From: Pseudocalidococcus sp964653145
Lineage (GTDB): Bacteria; Cyanobacteriota; Cyanobacteriia; Thermosynechococcales; Thermosynechococcaceae
Assembly (NCBI GenBank): GCA_964653145.1
Contig: CAZZCG010000010.1
Location: forward strand, 41,788-105,787
DNA: 64,000 nucleotides
Direction: 5' to 3'
The number at the start of each line of letters is the position of its first letter. Within the stretch, counting starts at the first letter, position 1. A program made the translations under genes and the position numbers. This document shows, piece by piece, positions 35,632 through 44,594 of this stretch. The notes under the pieces were generated by a model, which ran no database searches, had not been told where the DNA came from, and saw nothing but the letters and a program-made list of their open reading frames with translations.

Positions 35632-37212
35632 ATGTCCCTTGCCCAGTATTACCACGAGCGCACTAAATACGATCCGGTGACAATTCAACAGCGGGGGAAA
35701 GCCTTAGATTTCAGCCAACAGCCCTCAGCCTACAAAGATTACAAATTTGGGCATATGGTCAACCTCAAAGAACTGCCTGCGAGCCTCGAGCCAGGATTGG
35801 GGCAACGGTTATCGCGGTTTTTCTACCTTAGTTACGGCATTACGGCGGCAATTCAAACCACAGGAGAGCCCTTTTATTTACGTTCTGCTCCCTCTGCGGG
35901 TGGACTCTATCCAGCGGAATTGTATCTGATAGCCCGGCAAGACAGTTGCTTAGCGGCTGGACTCTATAACTACCAGGCCCGACCCCACGGACTACTCCAC
36001 TTTTGGGATGATAATGTTTGGTCGGCTCTGCAAGCGGCCTGTTTTTGGCATCCGGTTTTAGATCATGTGCGGTTGGCGGTGGTGGTGACAGCGGTGTTCT
36101 ATCGCTCGGCCTGGCGCTACGAAGATCGGGCGTATCGGCGGATTGGCCTCGATTCCGGGCATTTACTGGGAAATATGGAACTGGCGGCCAGTTTAAATGA
36201 TTTTCGGGCCCATTTGATTGGTGGCTTTGTTGATCCAGCCTTGAATGATTTGCTCTACCTGGACAGTGATCAAGAGGCGGCCTGGGCAGTGGTTGGCTTA
36301 GCGGATTTGTTGCAAATTGATGAGAACTTACCTCTGCTGCCGACGGTTTTACCCTCTCCCGTCTCGGACAACATTCCCAAGATTGCCGATGGGGATTTAC
36401 TCCACGCATGCCACCAGGCCAGCCAAATTACCGCGACTAACTTAACCTATACCCCCAAACCCCAGGCCGAGGACGCTGACGGGATTGTCCTAGATTTATG
36501 TACGGGAACAGCCATTGTCAAAACCCCGGAGCCGGAACCTAACCTTGAGCCAGAACCGGAACCTGCATTGGATTTGTATGATTTTCCCGGTTTGACCCGC
36601 GTTCACTTAGCTGCGGAACCGATTGATTGGCAAAACCAGGGCACGGGGTTGGAAACTACAATTTTGCGGCGGCGATCCACCCGGGCCTATTCCGGCGGCA
36701 GTATGACCCAAACTCAACTGACCCAGATCCTAGATTTTGCCTATCACCCCGAACTTTACCAAAACCAAGGCCTGGATGGGACACCGGATTACTTTGCCTT
36801 GGACTGGATTAAAACCTTTGTGGCAGTGTCAGGGGTTCGGGGTTTAGAAGCGGGTTGTTACTATTACGCCCCCCAGGCCTCGGAACTACGGCAGATTCGG
36901 TTTAAGAATTTTCGCTCTGAATTGCATCACCTGAGTTTAGGCCAGGAGTTAGGTCGGGATGCGGCGGCGGTGGTGTTTCAAACGGCAAATCTGGAAACAG
37001 CAATTACTGAGTTCGGGGAACGGGCCTATCGCTATCTGCACATGGATGCCGGCCATTTGGGACAACGGTTGAACTTGGCGGCGATGCAGTTGAATTTGGG
37101 CGCAAGTGGGATTGCTGGATTTTTTGATGATCAGGTGAATGAGGTGTTGGGGATTCCTGTGGATGATGTGGTTTTGTACTTGACTACCCTGGGAGTCCCG
37201 GCTACCCGATGA
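35632..37212 (+). CDS. Tandem nitroreductase-fold SagB-like oxidoreductase
   Basis: A 526-residue protein with two copies of the SagB/nitroreductase FMN domain (about 1-230 and 320-526). Matching blocks occur in both halves: YRRIGLDSGHLLGNMELAASL and YRYLHMDAGHLGQRLNLAAMQ. The second half has the typical RRRSTRAYSGG start; an acidic Pro/Glu linker (300-315) joins the halves. SagB-like enzymes oxidise azolines in peptide natural products, but no peptide or cyclodehydratase gene is nearby, so the role here is unknown. A Rrf2 regulator overlaps the 3' end. Confidence 0.85.
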   Translation: MSLAQYYHERTKYDPVTIQQRGKALDFSQQPSAYKDYKFGHMVNLKELPASLEPGLGQRLSRFFYLSYGITAAIQTTGEPFYLRSAPSAGGLYPAELYLIARQDSCLAAGLYNYQARPHGLLHFWDDNVWSALQAACFWHPVLDHVRLAVVVTAVFYRSAWRYEDRAYRRIGLDSGHLLGNMELAASLNDFRAHLIGGFVDPALNDLLYLDSDQEAAWAVVGLADLLQIDENLPLLPTVLPSPVSDNIPKIADGDLLHACHQASQITATNLTYTPKPQAEDADGIVLDLCTGTAIVKTPEPEPNLEPEPEPALDLYDFPGLTRVHLAAEPIDWQNQGTGLETTILRRRSTRAYSGGSMTQTQLTQILDFAYHPELYQNQGLDGTPDYFALDWIKTFVAVSGVRGLEAGCYYYAPQASELRQIRFKNFRSELHHLSLGQELGRDAAAVVFQTANLETAITEFGERAYRYLHMDAGHLGQRLNLAAMQLNLGASGIAGFFDDQVNEVLGIPVDDVVLYLTTLGVPATR

Positions 37213-37655
37213 AACTGACCACTCGCGGCCATTACAGTGTCAAGGCCTTGCTGGATTTGAGTTTGTTGCCCAACTACGGTCCAGCTTCCGTGCGTGATAT
37301 TGCCCAGCGCCAAGACTTACCCGCGCCCTATCTGGAAAAGCTGTTGATTGAATTACGGCGGGCGGGCCTGGTCAACTCCATTCGTGGGTCCCAGGGGGGC
37401 TATCAATTGGCTAAACCACCGAGCAAAATTTCCTTGGGACAGGTTCTCCAGGCCGTGGGGGAGTCGAGTCAGCCCTTGTTTTTAGAGGATCAACCCACTG
37501 ATTTAGCCGCCGCTGATTGGGTGACTGTGAGTCTGTGGAAACGCCTGCACCAGAAACTCCGGGATGCCCTGTTTAATATTTCCCTGGAAGACCTCTATTA
37601 CGATGCCCGCAGTTGGCAAGCCGCCCAGGGAGAAAGTGCTAGTTTTGTAGTCTGA
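37209..37655 (+). CDS. Rrf2-family transcriptional regulator
   Basis: A 148-residue Rrf2 regulator with the winged-helix core (LTTRGHYSVKALLDLSL, VRDIAQRQDLPAPYLEKLL, VNSIRGSQGGYQLAKPP). IscR/NsrR-type cluster cysteines are absent: the C-terminal half has no Cys at all. It may therefore sense something other than an Fe-S cluster, or use other ligands. Its ATG overlaps the stop of the SagB-like gene (ATGA), so the two are coupled. Confidence 0.88.
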   Translation: MKLTTRGHYSVKALLDLSLLPNYGPASVRDIAQRQDLPAPYLEKLLIELRRAGLVNSIRGSQGGYQLAKPPSKISLGQVLQAVGESSQPLFLEDQPTDLAAADWVTVSLWKRLHQKLRDALFNISLEDLYYDARSWQAAQGESASFVV

Positions 37656-37682
37656 TGCCTAGGATGCCCCGAAAACTTGCCC

Positions 37683-38327
37683 ATGGTGAAATTGAAAATC
37701 TGTGGACTCACCCAGGCCCCGCAAGCCGTTGCCATTGCCCAGTGGGGGGTTGATGCCATTGGGTTCATTTGTGTCCCCAGTTCTCCCCGCTACATTGCCC
37801 CAGGCCAAATCCTTGAAATTACCCAAAAACTGACTCAATTTCCCAAGCTCTTGAGGGTCGGGGTGTTTGCCAATGCTGAACTAAACAGGATTCACGAAAC
37901 AGTCCATACCTCGCAAATCAATACCATCCAACTCCACGGGCAAGAGTCCCCGGAAACCGTCCGCAAAATCCGTCAACAATTCCCCAGCCACACCTTGATT
38001 AAAGCCCTCCGCATTAAAGATCAAACCAGTTTAGACCAGGCCCAACTTTACGCTCCCTTGGTGGATATTTTGCTCTTAGATGCCTATCACCCGGAACAAT
38101 TGGGAGGCACCGGCCTGGCCTGGGATTGGAGCTTACTCAAAAATTTCCGGACTGGGTGTGCATGGTGGTTAGCGGGGGGCTTAAATCCAGATAACGTGAT
38201 CGATGCCATCACCAGGACTCAACCGGCCGGCATTGATCTTTCAAGTGGGGTTGAGATTCAGCCAGGTGACAAAGATTTATCCCAGGTGAAAATGCTCCTA
38301 CAACGGCTCCAACCTTGGCGCGCCTGA
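37683..38327 (+). CDS. trpF: Phosphoribosylanthranilate isomerase
   Basis: TrpF does the Amadori step of tryptophan synthesis. The 214-residue barrel has the catalytic Cys in KICGLTQ near the N-terminus, GFICVPSSPRYI, QLHGQESPE, and the C-terminal WLAGGLNPDNV/DLSSGVE with the catalytic Asp and Ser-phosphate site. ATG at 37683 used. It follows the Rrf2 gene by 27 bases. Confidence 0.94.
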   Translation: MVKLKICGLTQAPQAVAIAQWGVDAIGFICVPSSPRYIAPGQILEITQKLTQFPKLLRVGVFANAELNRIHETVHTSQINTIQLHGQESPETVRKIRQQFPSHTLIKALRIKDQTSLDQAQLYAPLVDILLLDAYHPEQLGGTGLAWDWSLLKNFRTGCAWWLAGGLNPDNVIDAITRTQPAGIDLSSGVEIQPGDKDLSQVKMLLQRLQPWRA

Positions 38328-38418
38328 ACGTGGCAGAATTCCTTGGAGCACCACCACAAAGAAAGCCTGACTTGGTAATCACGGTGCATCAGACAACTAT
38401 CTCAGGGGAAGTAACGAC

Positions 38419-41400
38419 GTGGCCTGGCAGTTTTGGATTGATCGCGGCGGCACATTTACGGACATAGTTGCCCAGGCCCCGGATGGTCAAATCACAGTTC
38501 ATAAGCTCCTATCTGAAAATCCCCAACGCTATCCAGATGCTGCGTTACAGGGAATTCGAGAAATTTTAGGACTGCCCCCCAACCAACCCATTCCCCAGGA
38601 GCAAATCTCTGCGGTCAAGATGGGAACCACCGTCGCCACCAATGCCCTCTTAGAACACAAAGGCGAACCCACGGTTTTAGTCATTAACTCAGGGTTTAGG
38701 GATGTGCTGCGGATTGGTTATCAGAATCGCCCGGATTTGTTTGCCTTAGACATTCGATTGCCTGAACTTCTCTATGCCCAGGTGATTGAAGTTGGGGCCC
38801 GGTACCAAGGGGATGGTAAAGAATTAAAAGCTCTTAATATCCAGCAAATTAGCGCCGATCTCCAGCAGGTATTTGACCAAGGCATCCAGGCCTGTGCCAT
38901 TGTCTTAATGCATAGTTATCGTTATCCCCAGCACGAGAAAGCCATTGCGGAGATTGCGGCGGAGATTGGGTTCCAACAAATTTCCGTATCCCACCAAATT
39001 AGCCCCCTAATTAAACTGATTCGCCGGGGGGATACCACCGTTGTTGATGCCTATTTATCACCCATTTTGCGCCGCTATGTTGACCGATTATCCCTTGAAT
39101 TGCCATCAGAGCGACTCCTATTTATGCAATCCCACGGGGGCCTGGTGCGCTCCACTCAATTTCAAGGGAAAGATAGCATTCTTTCAGGGCCAGCGGGGGG
39201 GGTAGTTGGTGTTGTCCAAACCGGATTACAGGCCGGGTATCAACAGATTATTGGCTTTGACATGGGTGGCACATCTACGGATGTTTGTCACTATAGCCAT
39301 TCCTCAAATAACAATTTAATTCCGGTGTATGAACGCCAATGGGAAAGCGAAATTGCTGGAGTCCGCTTACAAACGCCGATGTTAGCCATTCATACCGTTG
39401 CCTCTGGAGGGGGTTCAATCCTCAAGTATGCCCAAGGGCGCTATCAAGTTGGCCCCGAATCCGCAGGCGCAAACCCAGGCCCCGCCGCCTATGGTCACCA
39501 TGGCCCCTTAACGATTACCGATGCAAATGTGTTATTGGGGAAAATTCAACCGGATTACTTTCCGAAAATCTTTGGCCTGGCTGGAAATTCACCGTTAGAT
39601 GTCGCTGCTGTTCAGGCAAAATTTGAGACATTGACAGAATCGATCCAATCAGAAACTAACTCCTCAATCACCCCTGTAGAAGTCGCCGCTGGATTTATCA
39701 CCATTGCTGTGGAAACCATGGCCCAGGCCATTAAAAAAATCTCACTCCAACGGGGCTATGATTTACGGGACTATACGCTCTGTTGTTTTGGTGGGGCCGG
39801 GGGACAACACGCCTGTTTAATCGCTGAGTCCTTGGGCATTGCTCAGGTGTTAATTCATCCTTATGCCGGAGTGTTATCAGCCTATGGGATGGGGTTAGCG
39901 GATATTCGGGCAATCAAAGAGCAGTCCGTACTATTAACCCTTAAACCTGATGCTGAACTCGAGCCGCTTTCAACCACCATCACAGCCATAGAAACTAAAT
40001 TAAAATTAGCTGCCATTCAAGAGTTAGAGGCCGCAGAGATTCAATCTGAAACCATTACGACCCGTAGCACCCTTCAATGTCGTTATCAAGGCAGTGACAC
40101 CAGTCTGGAAATTCCCTATGACGGTGACTTAGGGCAAATGGCTTCCATCTTCCAAACCGCTCACCAGCAGCGCTATGGATTTATCTTTACAGATCGCCCG
40201 GTGGAAATTGCCAGCTTAGCGGTGGAAGCAATTGGGGTGATGCCTTTGCCGCAACAAACTCGAGTTCAAGCTGATTCTTCTGATCCAAACCCCCTGGGCT
40301 GGGTTGATGTGTATAGCAAAGAGAAATGGCACCATGTCCAGGCCTGGTCACGGGAAAACCTAACACCTGAAACTATTGTTACTGGCCCGGCTTTAATAAT
40401 TGAACCCACGGGAACCAACGTGATTGAAGTTGGCTGGCAAGGGAAAATCACGAGTCAGGGAAATTTAGTTCTAACTCAACAACCCTCACGACTCAAGTTG
40501 GCTCCCTCCCCACGCCTAACAACCACATCCCACCTAGCGGATCCGATTCAATTGGAGATTTTTCATCACCTGTTCCAGGCCATTGCCGAACAAATGGGTG
40601 TAACGCTCCAAAATACCAGTGCCTCTGTAAACATCAAAGAACGCCTTGATTTTTCCTGTGCTTTATTTGATGCCAACGGTGAACTGGTCGCCAACGCCCC
40701 CCACATTCCTGTGCATTTAGGTTCCATGGGGCAAACCGTCAAAACACTGATCGAAACAAAGGGCCATGAACTCCAACCAGGCCAGGTTTATGCCAGTAAC
40801 AACCCCTACGCGGGCGGAACTCATTTACCGGATATTACGGCGATTACGCCTATATTCTTAGATCGATCAACGCCGCAGTTTTTTGTTGCCTCTCGCGGCC
40901 ATCACGCTGATATTGGTGGAATTACCCCCGGTTCGATGCCAGCGGATAGTTACCATGTCGCTCAAGAAGGGGTATTGCTAGACTTTTTCCGACTCGTTGA
41001 TCAGGGTGAATTTCAAGAACAAGCACTTCTAAGCCTCCTACGAAATTGTCCTTATCCGGCCCGCAATCCGCAACAGAACATCACCGATCTCCAGGCCCAG
41101 ATTGCGGCGAATAATTGGGGAGTGCAGGAGTTAACCAAGTTAGTGGATCACTATGGCCTGGAAACCGTAAGTAACTATATGGAATTTATCCAGGCCAATG
41201 CGGCGGATTGTTTACGTCAACGGCTAAAAACCCTCAATTCAGGTCAGTTTAACTATCCCTTAGATAACGGTGCTGTGATTGCAGTCAAAATCACGGTAAA
41301 TCATGCCGCAGAAACCTTGACGATTGACTTTACGGGAACCTCTCCCCAGGATGTGGGTAATTTAAATGCACCTTTGGCTGTAACAAAAGCCGCAGTTTTG

Positions 41401-42081
41401 TATGTGTTACGCACCTTAATTCAAGAAAAAATTCCCCTCAATGCTGGCTGTTTACGACCTGTCACCGTTATTGTCCCAGAAGGCTGTTTACTCAATCCCA
41501 TCTATCCCGCGGCAGTTGTGGCTGGTAATGTTGAAACCTCGCAAGCTGTTACTAATTCCCTCTATGGTGCGCTCGGAGTTATGGCTGCGTCCCAAGGAAC
41601 CATGAACAATCTGACCTTTGGCAATGCCACCTATCAATATTACGAAACCATTGGTGGGGGTTCTGGCGCGGGGCCTGGGTTTCATGGTGTGTCCGGCGTT
41701 CAAACTCATATGACCAATTCACGGCTGACAGATCCAGAGGTGTTAGAAACCCGTTTTCCTGTGCTCTTAGAAAACTTTTCAATTCGTCCAGATAGTGGCG
41801 GTCAAGGTCGCTTTTGTGGTGGAAATGGGTTGATTCGGCGGATAAAATTCTTAGAACCAATGACGGTGGGGATGATTTCACAAAGTCGAATTGTGGCACC
41901 CTTTGGCCTGGAGGGAGGAGAAGCAGGTAAGACTGGGGAAAATTGGCTAGAATCAGCCGAGGGAAAACGGCAAAAGCTAGATGGAAAGTTTAGTTTAGAG
42001 CTTCATACCCATGATGTCATTGAAATTTACACACCTGGTGGTGGTAGTTTTGATTTTTCAAGGGTTAAGTTGCAGAGCTAA
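38419..42081 (+). CDS. Single-chain 5-oxoprolinase (HyuA-HyuB fusion)
   Basis: A 1220-residue cytosolic enzyme combining hydantoinase-A (about 1-690, ATP-binding RGGTFTDIVAQ and DMGGTSTDVCHY) and hydantoinase-B (about 705-1220, SVNIKERLDFSCALFD, NPYAGGTHLPDI). In cyanobacteria and eukaryotes the fused form hydrolyses 5-oxoproline to glutamate with ATP. The length fits the fused enzyme. The start is a GTG at 38419 preceded by AGGGGAAG. The gene stands alone. Confidence 0.9.
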   Translation: MAWQFWIDRGGTFTDIVAQAPDGQITVHKLLSENPQRYPDAALQGIREILGLPPNQPIPQEQISAVKMGTTVATNALLEHKGEPTVLVINSGFRDVLRIGYQNRPDLFALDIRLPELLYAQVIEVGARYQGDGKELKALNIQQISADLQQVFDQGIQACAIVLMHSYRYPQHEKAIAEIAAEIGFQQISVSHQISPLIKLIRRGDTTVVDAYLSPILRRYVDRLSLELPSERLLFMQSHGGLVRSTQFQGKDSILSGPAGGVVGVVQTGLQAGYQQIIGFDMGGTSTDVCHYSHSSNNNLIPVYERQWESEIAGVRLQTPMLAIHTVASGGGSILKYAQGRYQVGPESAGANPGPAAYGHHGPLTITDANVLLGKIQPDYFPKIFGLAGNSPLDVAAVQAKFETLTESIQSETNSSITPVEVAAGFITIAVETMAQAIKKISLQRGYDLRDYTLCCFGGAGGQHACLIAESLGIAQVLIHPYAGVLSAYGMGLADIRAIKEQSVLLTLKPDAELEPLSTTITAIETKLKLAAIQELEAAEIQSETITTRSTLQCRYQGSDTSLEIPYDGDLGQMASIFQTAHQQRYGFIFTDRPVEIASLAVEAIGVMPLPQQTRVQADSSDPNPLGWVDVYSKEKWHHVQAWSRENLTPETIVTGPALIIEPTGTNVIEVGWQGKITSQGNLVLTQQPSRLKLAPSPRLTTTSHLADPIQLEIFHHLFQAIAEQMGVTLQNTSASVNIKERLDFSCALFDANGELVANAPHIPVHLGSMGQTVKTLIETKGHELQPGQVYASNNPYAGGTHLPDITAITPIFLDRSTPQFFVASRGHHADIGGITPGSMPADSYHVAQEGVLLDFFRLVDQGEFQEQALLSLLRNCPYPARNPQQNITDLQAQIAANNWGVQELTKLVDHYGLETVSNYMEFIQANAADCLRQRLKTLNSGQFNYPLDNGAVIAVKITVNHAAETLTIDFTGTSPQDVGNLNAPLAVTKAAVLYVLRTLIQEKIPLNAGCLRPVTVIVPEGCLLNPIYPAAVVAGNVETSQAVTNSLYGALGVMAASQGTMNNLTFGNATYQYYETIGGGSGAGPGFHGVSGVQTHMTNSRLTDPEVLETRFPVLLENFSIRPDSGGQGRFCGGNGLIRRIKFLEPMTVGMISQSRIVAPFGLEGGEAGKTGENWLESAEGKRQKLDGKFSLELHTHDVIEIYTPGGGSFDFSRVKLQS

Positions 42082-42153
42082 TATACTAATTCCTATATAG
42101 TTACTGCTTCTATCCTCTAATTTCTCTACATACTCTGACCAGTAACGCGACTT

Positions 42154-43290
42154 ATGACAACTAACTCTTTCTTCAACGAACAAAAAGAACAGTCTTTGAT
42201 AAAAGCTAGGATTGTTGAGAAATACTTCTGGGTTTGGGCAAAGATCATCATTTCAACAATTAAAGCATCAAAAAGACCAACTCCAGAACCCAAAATTGCC
42301 TACATTGATCTTTTTGCTGGTCCAGGACGATATAAAGATGGGTCAAAGTCAACGCCTGTGAAAGTTTTGGAAACTGCCATCGCAGACCCTGATATGCGAA
42401 GTATGCTGGTTTCAATTTTTAACGATGTCGATTCCACAAATGTTAGTTCTCTTCAACAAGCTATTGACTCAATTTCAGGCATAGAAAATTTACAGTATCG
42501 CCCTAAAGTACTCAATCATGAGGTTGGAGATGAATTTGTTAAAACGTTCCAACAAATGCACTTAGTTCCCACCTTATTTTTCGTTGACCCCTGGGGTTAT
42601 AAAGGTTTATCACTTCAACTTATCAACTCAGTTGTCAAAAATTGGGGCTGTGATTGTATTTTTTTCTTCAACTACAATCGTATCAATATGGGCTTGGGGA
42701 ATGATGCTGTTAAAGAACACATGAATGCTCTATTCAGACAGGAAAGAACAGATCAACTCAGCGAACAACTAAAAGCGCTTAGTAGTCCACAAGAACGTGA
42801 GCTAACTATTGTTGAAGCTATTTGTGAAGCCTTAAAGGAAATGGGAGGTCAATACGTTCTTCCGTTCAGATTCAAACATGAAAATGGAAATCGTACTAGT
42901 CATCATCTCATCTTTGTAAGCCAACATATCAAAGGATATGAAACTATGAAAGAAATAATGGCTAAAGAAAGTTCTGATCAAGTGCAAGGTGTACCATCTT
43001 TTGAATATAATCCTGCAACTTTTCAACAACCATTACTCTTTGAACTTACTCGCCCTCTTGAACAATTGGAATCGATGATACTAAATATGTTTTCAGGAAG
43101 AACTATGACTATGCAAGAAATTTATGATGAGCACCACGTTGATAAGCCCTTTATTAAAAAAAACTATAAAACTGCCCTTATTAATCTTGAAAATCAAGGA
43201 AGAATAACAGTAAGTATTCCTACAGGTAAGAGACGAAGGAAAGGAACATTTGCAGATGATTTAATAGTTACATTTCCAGTTAAGCACTAA
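42154..43290 (+). CDS. tcmP: Three-Cys-motif partner protein
   Basis: A 378-residue TcmP-family protein. A Rossmann-like domain near the N-terminus resembles a SAM-dependent methyltransferase: motif DLFAGPG (52-58) and a later VDPWGYKG (144-151) similar to a catalytic DPxx motif. The C-terminus is winged-helix-like (about 310-375, MTMQEIYDEH). The family is named for its habitual neighbour, a three-cysteine protein, which is indeed the next gene, convergent and overlapping by 11 bases. The biochemical function is not established. Codons are AT-rich, unlike the flanking genes. Confidence 0.88.
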   Translation: MTTNSFFNEQKEQSLIKARIVEKYFWVWAKIIISTIKASKRPTPEPKIAYIDLFAGPGRYKDGSKSTPVKVLETAIADPDMRSMLVSIFNDVDSTNVSSLQQAIDSISGIENLQYRPKVLNHEVGDEFVKTFQQMHLVPTLFFVDPWGYKGLSLQLINSVVKNWGCDCIFFFNYNRINMGLGNDAVKEHMNALFRQERTDQLSEQLKALSSPQERELTIVEAICEALKEMGGQYVLPFRFKHENGNRTSHHLIFVSQHIKGYETMKEIMAKESSDQVQGVPSFEYNPATFQQPLLFELTRPLEQLESMILNMFSGRTMTMQEIYDEHHVDKPFIKKNYKTALINLENQGRITVSIPTGKRRRKGTFADDLIVTFPVKH

Positions 43291-44056
43291 GCTCTAATCT
43301 AGTTGCTCTGTTTGCTACTCTAATTGGAACATTTCCCCATTTTTGAATATGCTTATTCCATGCATCAGGCATTTCATCCCAAATTTCATCGCTTAGTAAT
43401 CTTCCTCCTGCTTTTGGAGTTCTTCCCCCAACTTGCTTAAAGAAAAACGCCACCCTTGCTTTCTTGCACTGATCACGGATATCCTCTGCCCACTCAAGTT
43501 GCATTGGTCGATGTTTTTGTCCAGATTCTCCGCCTACAATAACCCAATCAATACCAGTTAAATTTAGCTCAAGTGCTTCTAAAAGTGGTTCACATGAAAT
43601 AAAGCGAACTGAAACAGGAACCCTGCGAAGATATTCAAGACGTTTAACGTAGTTTTGGTTCTCAACTGATACACCCAGCCAGATGTTCTGCGGAAAATCT
43701 AACTTAGAAGATAAATAGTCCAGACGTTCATGCCGTTTTGTCAAAATCTGATACACATGCCAAGGAGTTTTCTGAATCACAGAGAAAACTTGCTTAATGA
43801 AATCTAGGGGAACATCTTCATGAAAAAGATCGCTCATTGAATTGACAAAAACTCGGCTAGGAGTACGCCACCTTATGGGCTCTATTAATCTCTCTGGACG
43901 TAAAGTTAATGTAAAACCGTTGGGAAAGTTTTTAGGGAAACGTTGTGTAAGAGCCTCTGCATAACAATGAAGACAACCTGGACTAACCTTGTCACAGCCA
44001 GTTGTTGGATTCCAGGTTTTATCAGTCCACTCAATACCAGTATGTGTACTAGACAT
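43280..44056 (-). CDS. Phage Gp37/Gp68 family (DUF5131) three-cysteine protein
   Basis: A 258-residue protein of the Gp37/Gp68 family. Three cysteines occur early (C21-x6-C28-x2-C31, CDKVSPGCLHC), a spacing that suggests a 4Fe-4S or zinc site like that in radical-SAM or spore-photoproduct-lyase-type enzymes. Following blocks VFVNSMSDLFHEDV, WLGVSVENQ and WVIVGGESG fit a TIM-barrel-like fold. Members occur in phages and in islands with TcmP. I used the ATG at 44056; the frame extends to an ATG at 44152. Neither has a good ribosome site. Confidence 0.85.
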   Translation of the reverse strand: MSSTHTGIEWTDKTWNPTTGCDKVSPGCLHCYAEALTQRFPKNFPNGFTLTLRPERLIEPIRWRTPSRVFVNSMSDLFHEDVPLDFIKQVFSVIQKTPWHVYQILTKRHERLDYLSSKLDFPQNIWLGVSVENQNYVKRLEYLRRVPVSVRFISCEPLLEALELNLTGIDWVIVGGESGQKHRPMQLEWAEDIRDQCKKARVAFFFKQVGGRTPKAGGRLLSDEIWDEMPDAWNKHIQKWGNVPIRVANRATRLELSA

Positions 44057-44330
44057 GGTTTTAGGTTTTAAGCTACATTTCTGACAGATGCTAGCTGCCT
44101 GGAACTCGATTATTTTTGTACCATAGCATCTTTTTGGGTGGGTTTCAAACATAACATTAATGACAAAAAATCCAGCAGGATCTATACATCCATAAAGTCC
44201 CAGAAAATCAGCAATTTTTAGTGACCAGTTTTAAGAAGACTTTTTGAATCCTCTCTTAAATGGTTTATTACCTATGATTGGAGAAGTTGCCTAAATTAAA
44301 ACTAATCCCATCTGCTTGGAGCACAGACCC

Positions 44331-44456
44331 ATGACTGTCGCCCTAGAAAGAGAACCAGAACGCGAGATTGAATATCCCGATAGCGATTGCCAAACCATGG
44401 CTGATAACACCCTCCAGTTTTGTTGGATTGCCCTGATTAAAGAAAATCTCGAGTAA
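44331..44456 (+). pseudogene. Uma2 N-terminal remnant
   Basis: A 41-codon frame starts MTVALEREPEREIEYPDSD and continues QTMADNTLQFCWIALIKENLE, then stops. This is the characteristic N-terminus of cyanobacterial Uma2 proteins (about 190 residues). The nuclease core is missing, so this is a truncated copy. Confidence 0.7.
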
Positions 44457-44540
44457 CATTGGATACGGTCATTCCTATCTTTAATGATGGGGCAACACCC
44501 GAAGAAATTATAGATTATTATCCAGTACGAGTAGTAAGAT
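44457..44540 (+). pseudogene. DUF433-like fragment
   Basis: Directly after the Uma2 remnant, in a shifted frame, the bases encode TLDTVIPIFNDGATPEEII followed by DYYPV. This matches the start of DUF433 antitoxin-like proteins (xVIxxFNxGxTPEEI). No full-length gene is present. It supports a graveyard of small accessory genes here. Confidence 0.5.
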
Positions 44541-44594
44541 CGGGTGTCTTACGTTTGGCAGAAATAACCATCAGACCTTTCCGAGGAGCCAGGT

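Larger units (their letters stand above)
42082..44594. mobile_element. AT-rich accessory island without the GGCCTGG motif
   Basis: This stretch holds the TcmP and Gp37/Gp68-family genes and two gene remnants. By eye it is much richer in A+T than its flanks. The GGCCTGG/CCAGGCC heptamer is absent from about 41,912 to 44,620. No transposase, terminal repeat or tRNA is visible. It therefore looks like a recent insertion of unknown mechanism rather than a named element. Confidence 0.6.

Noticed and set aside
36480..36580. A Pro/Glu repeat (PEPEPNLEPEPEPA) suspected to be a tandem repeat array
   Set aside because: It is a short linker between two oxidoreductase domains, not a repeat array.
42082..44594. 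A prophage, because a Gp37/Gp68-family gene is present
   Set aside because: No structural, integrase or lysis genes, and no attachment sites, are seen in the window.
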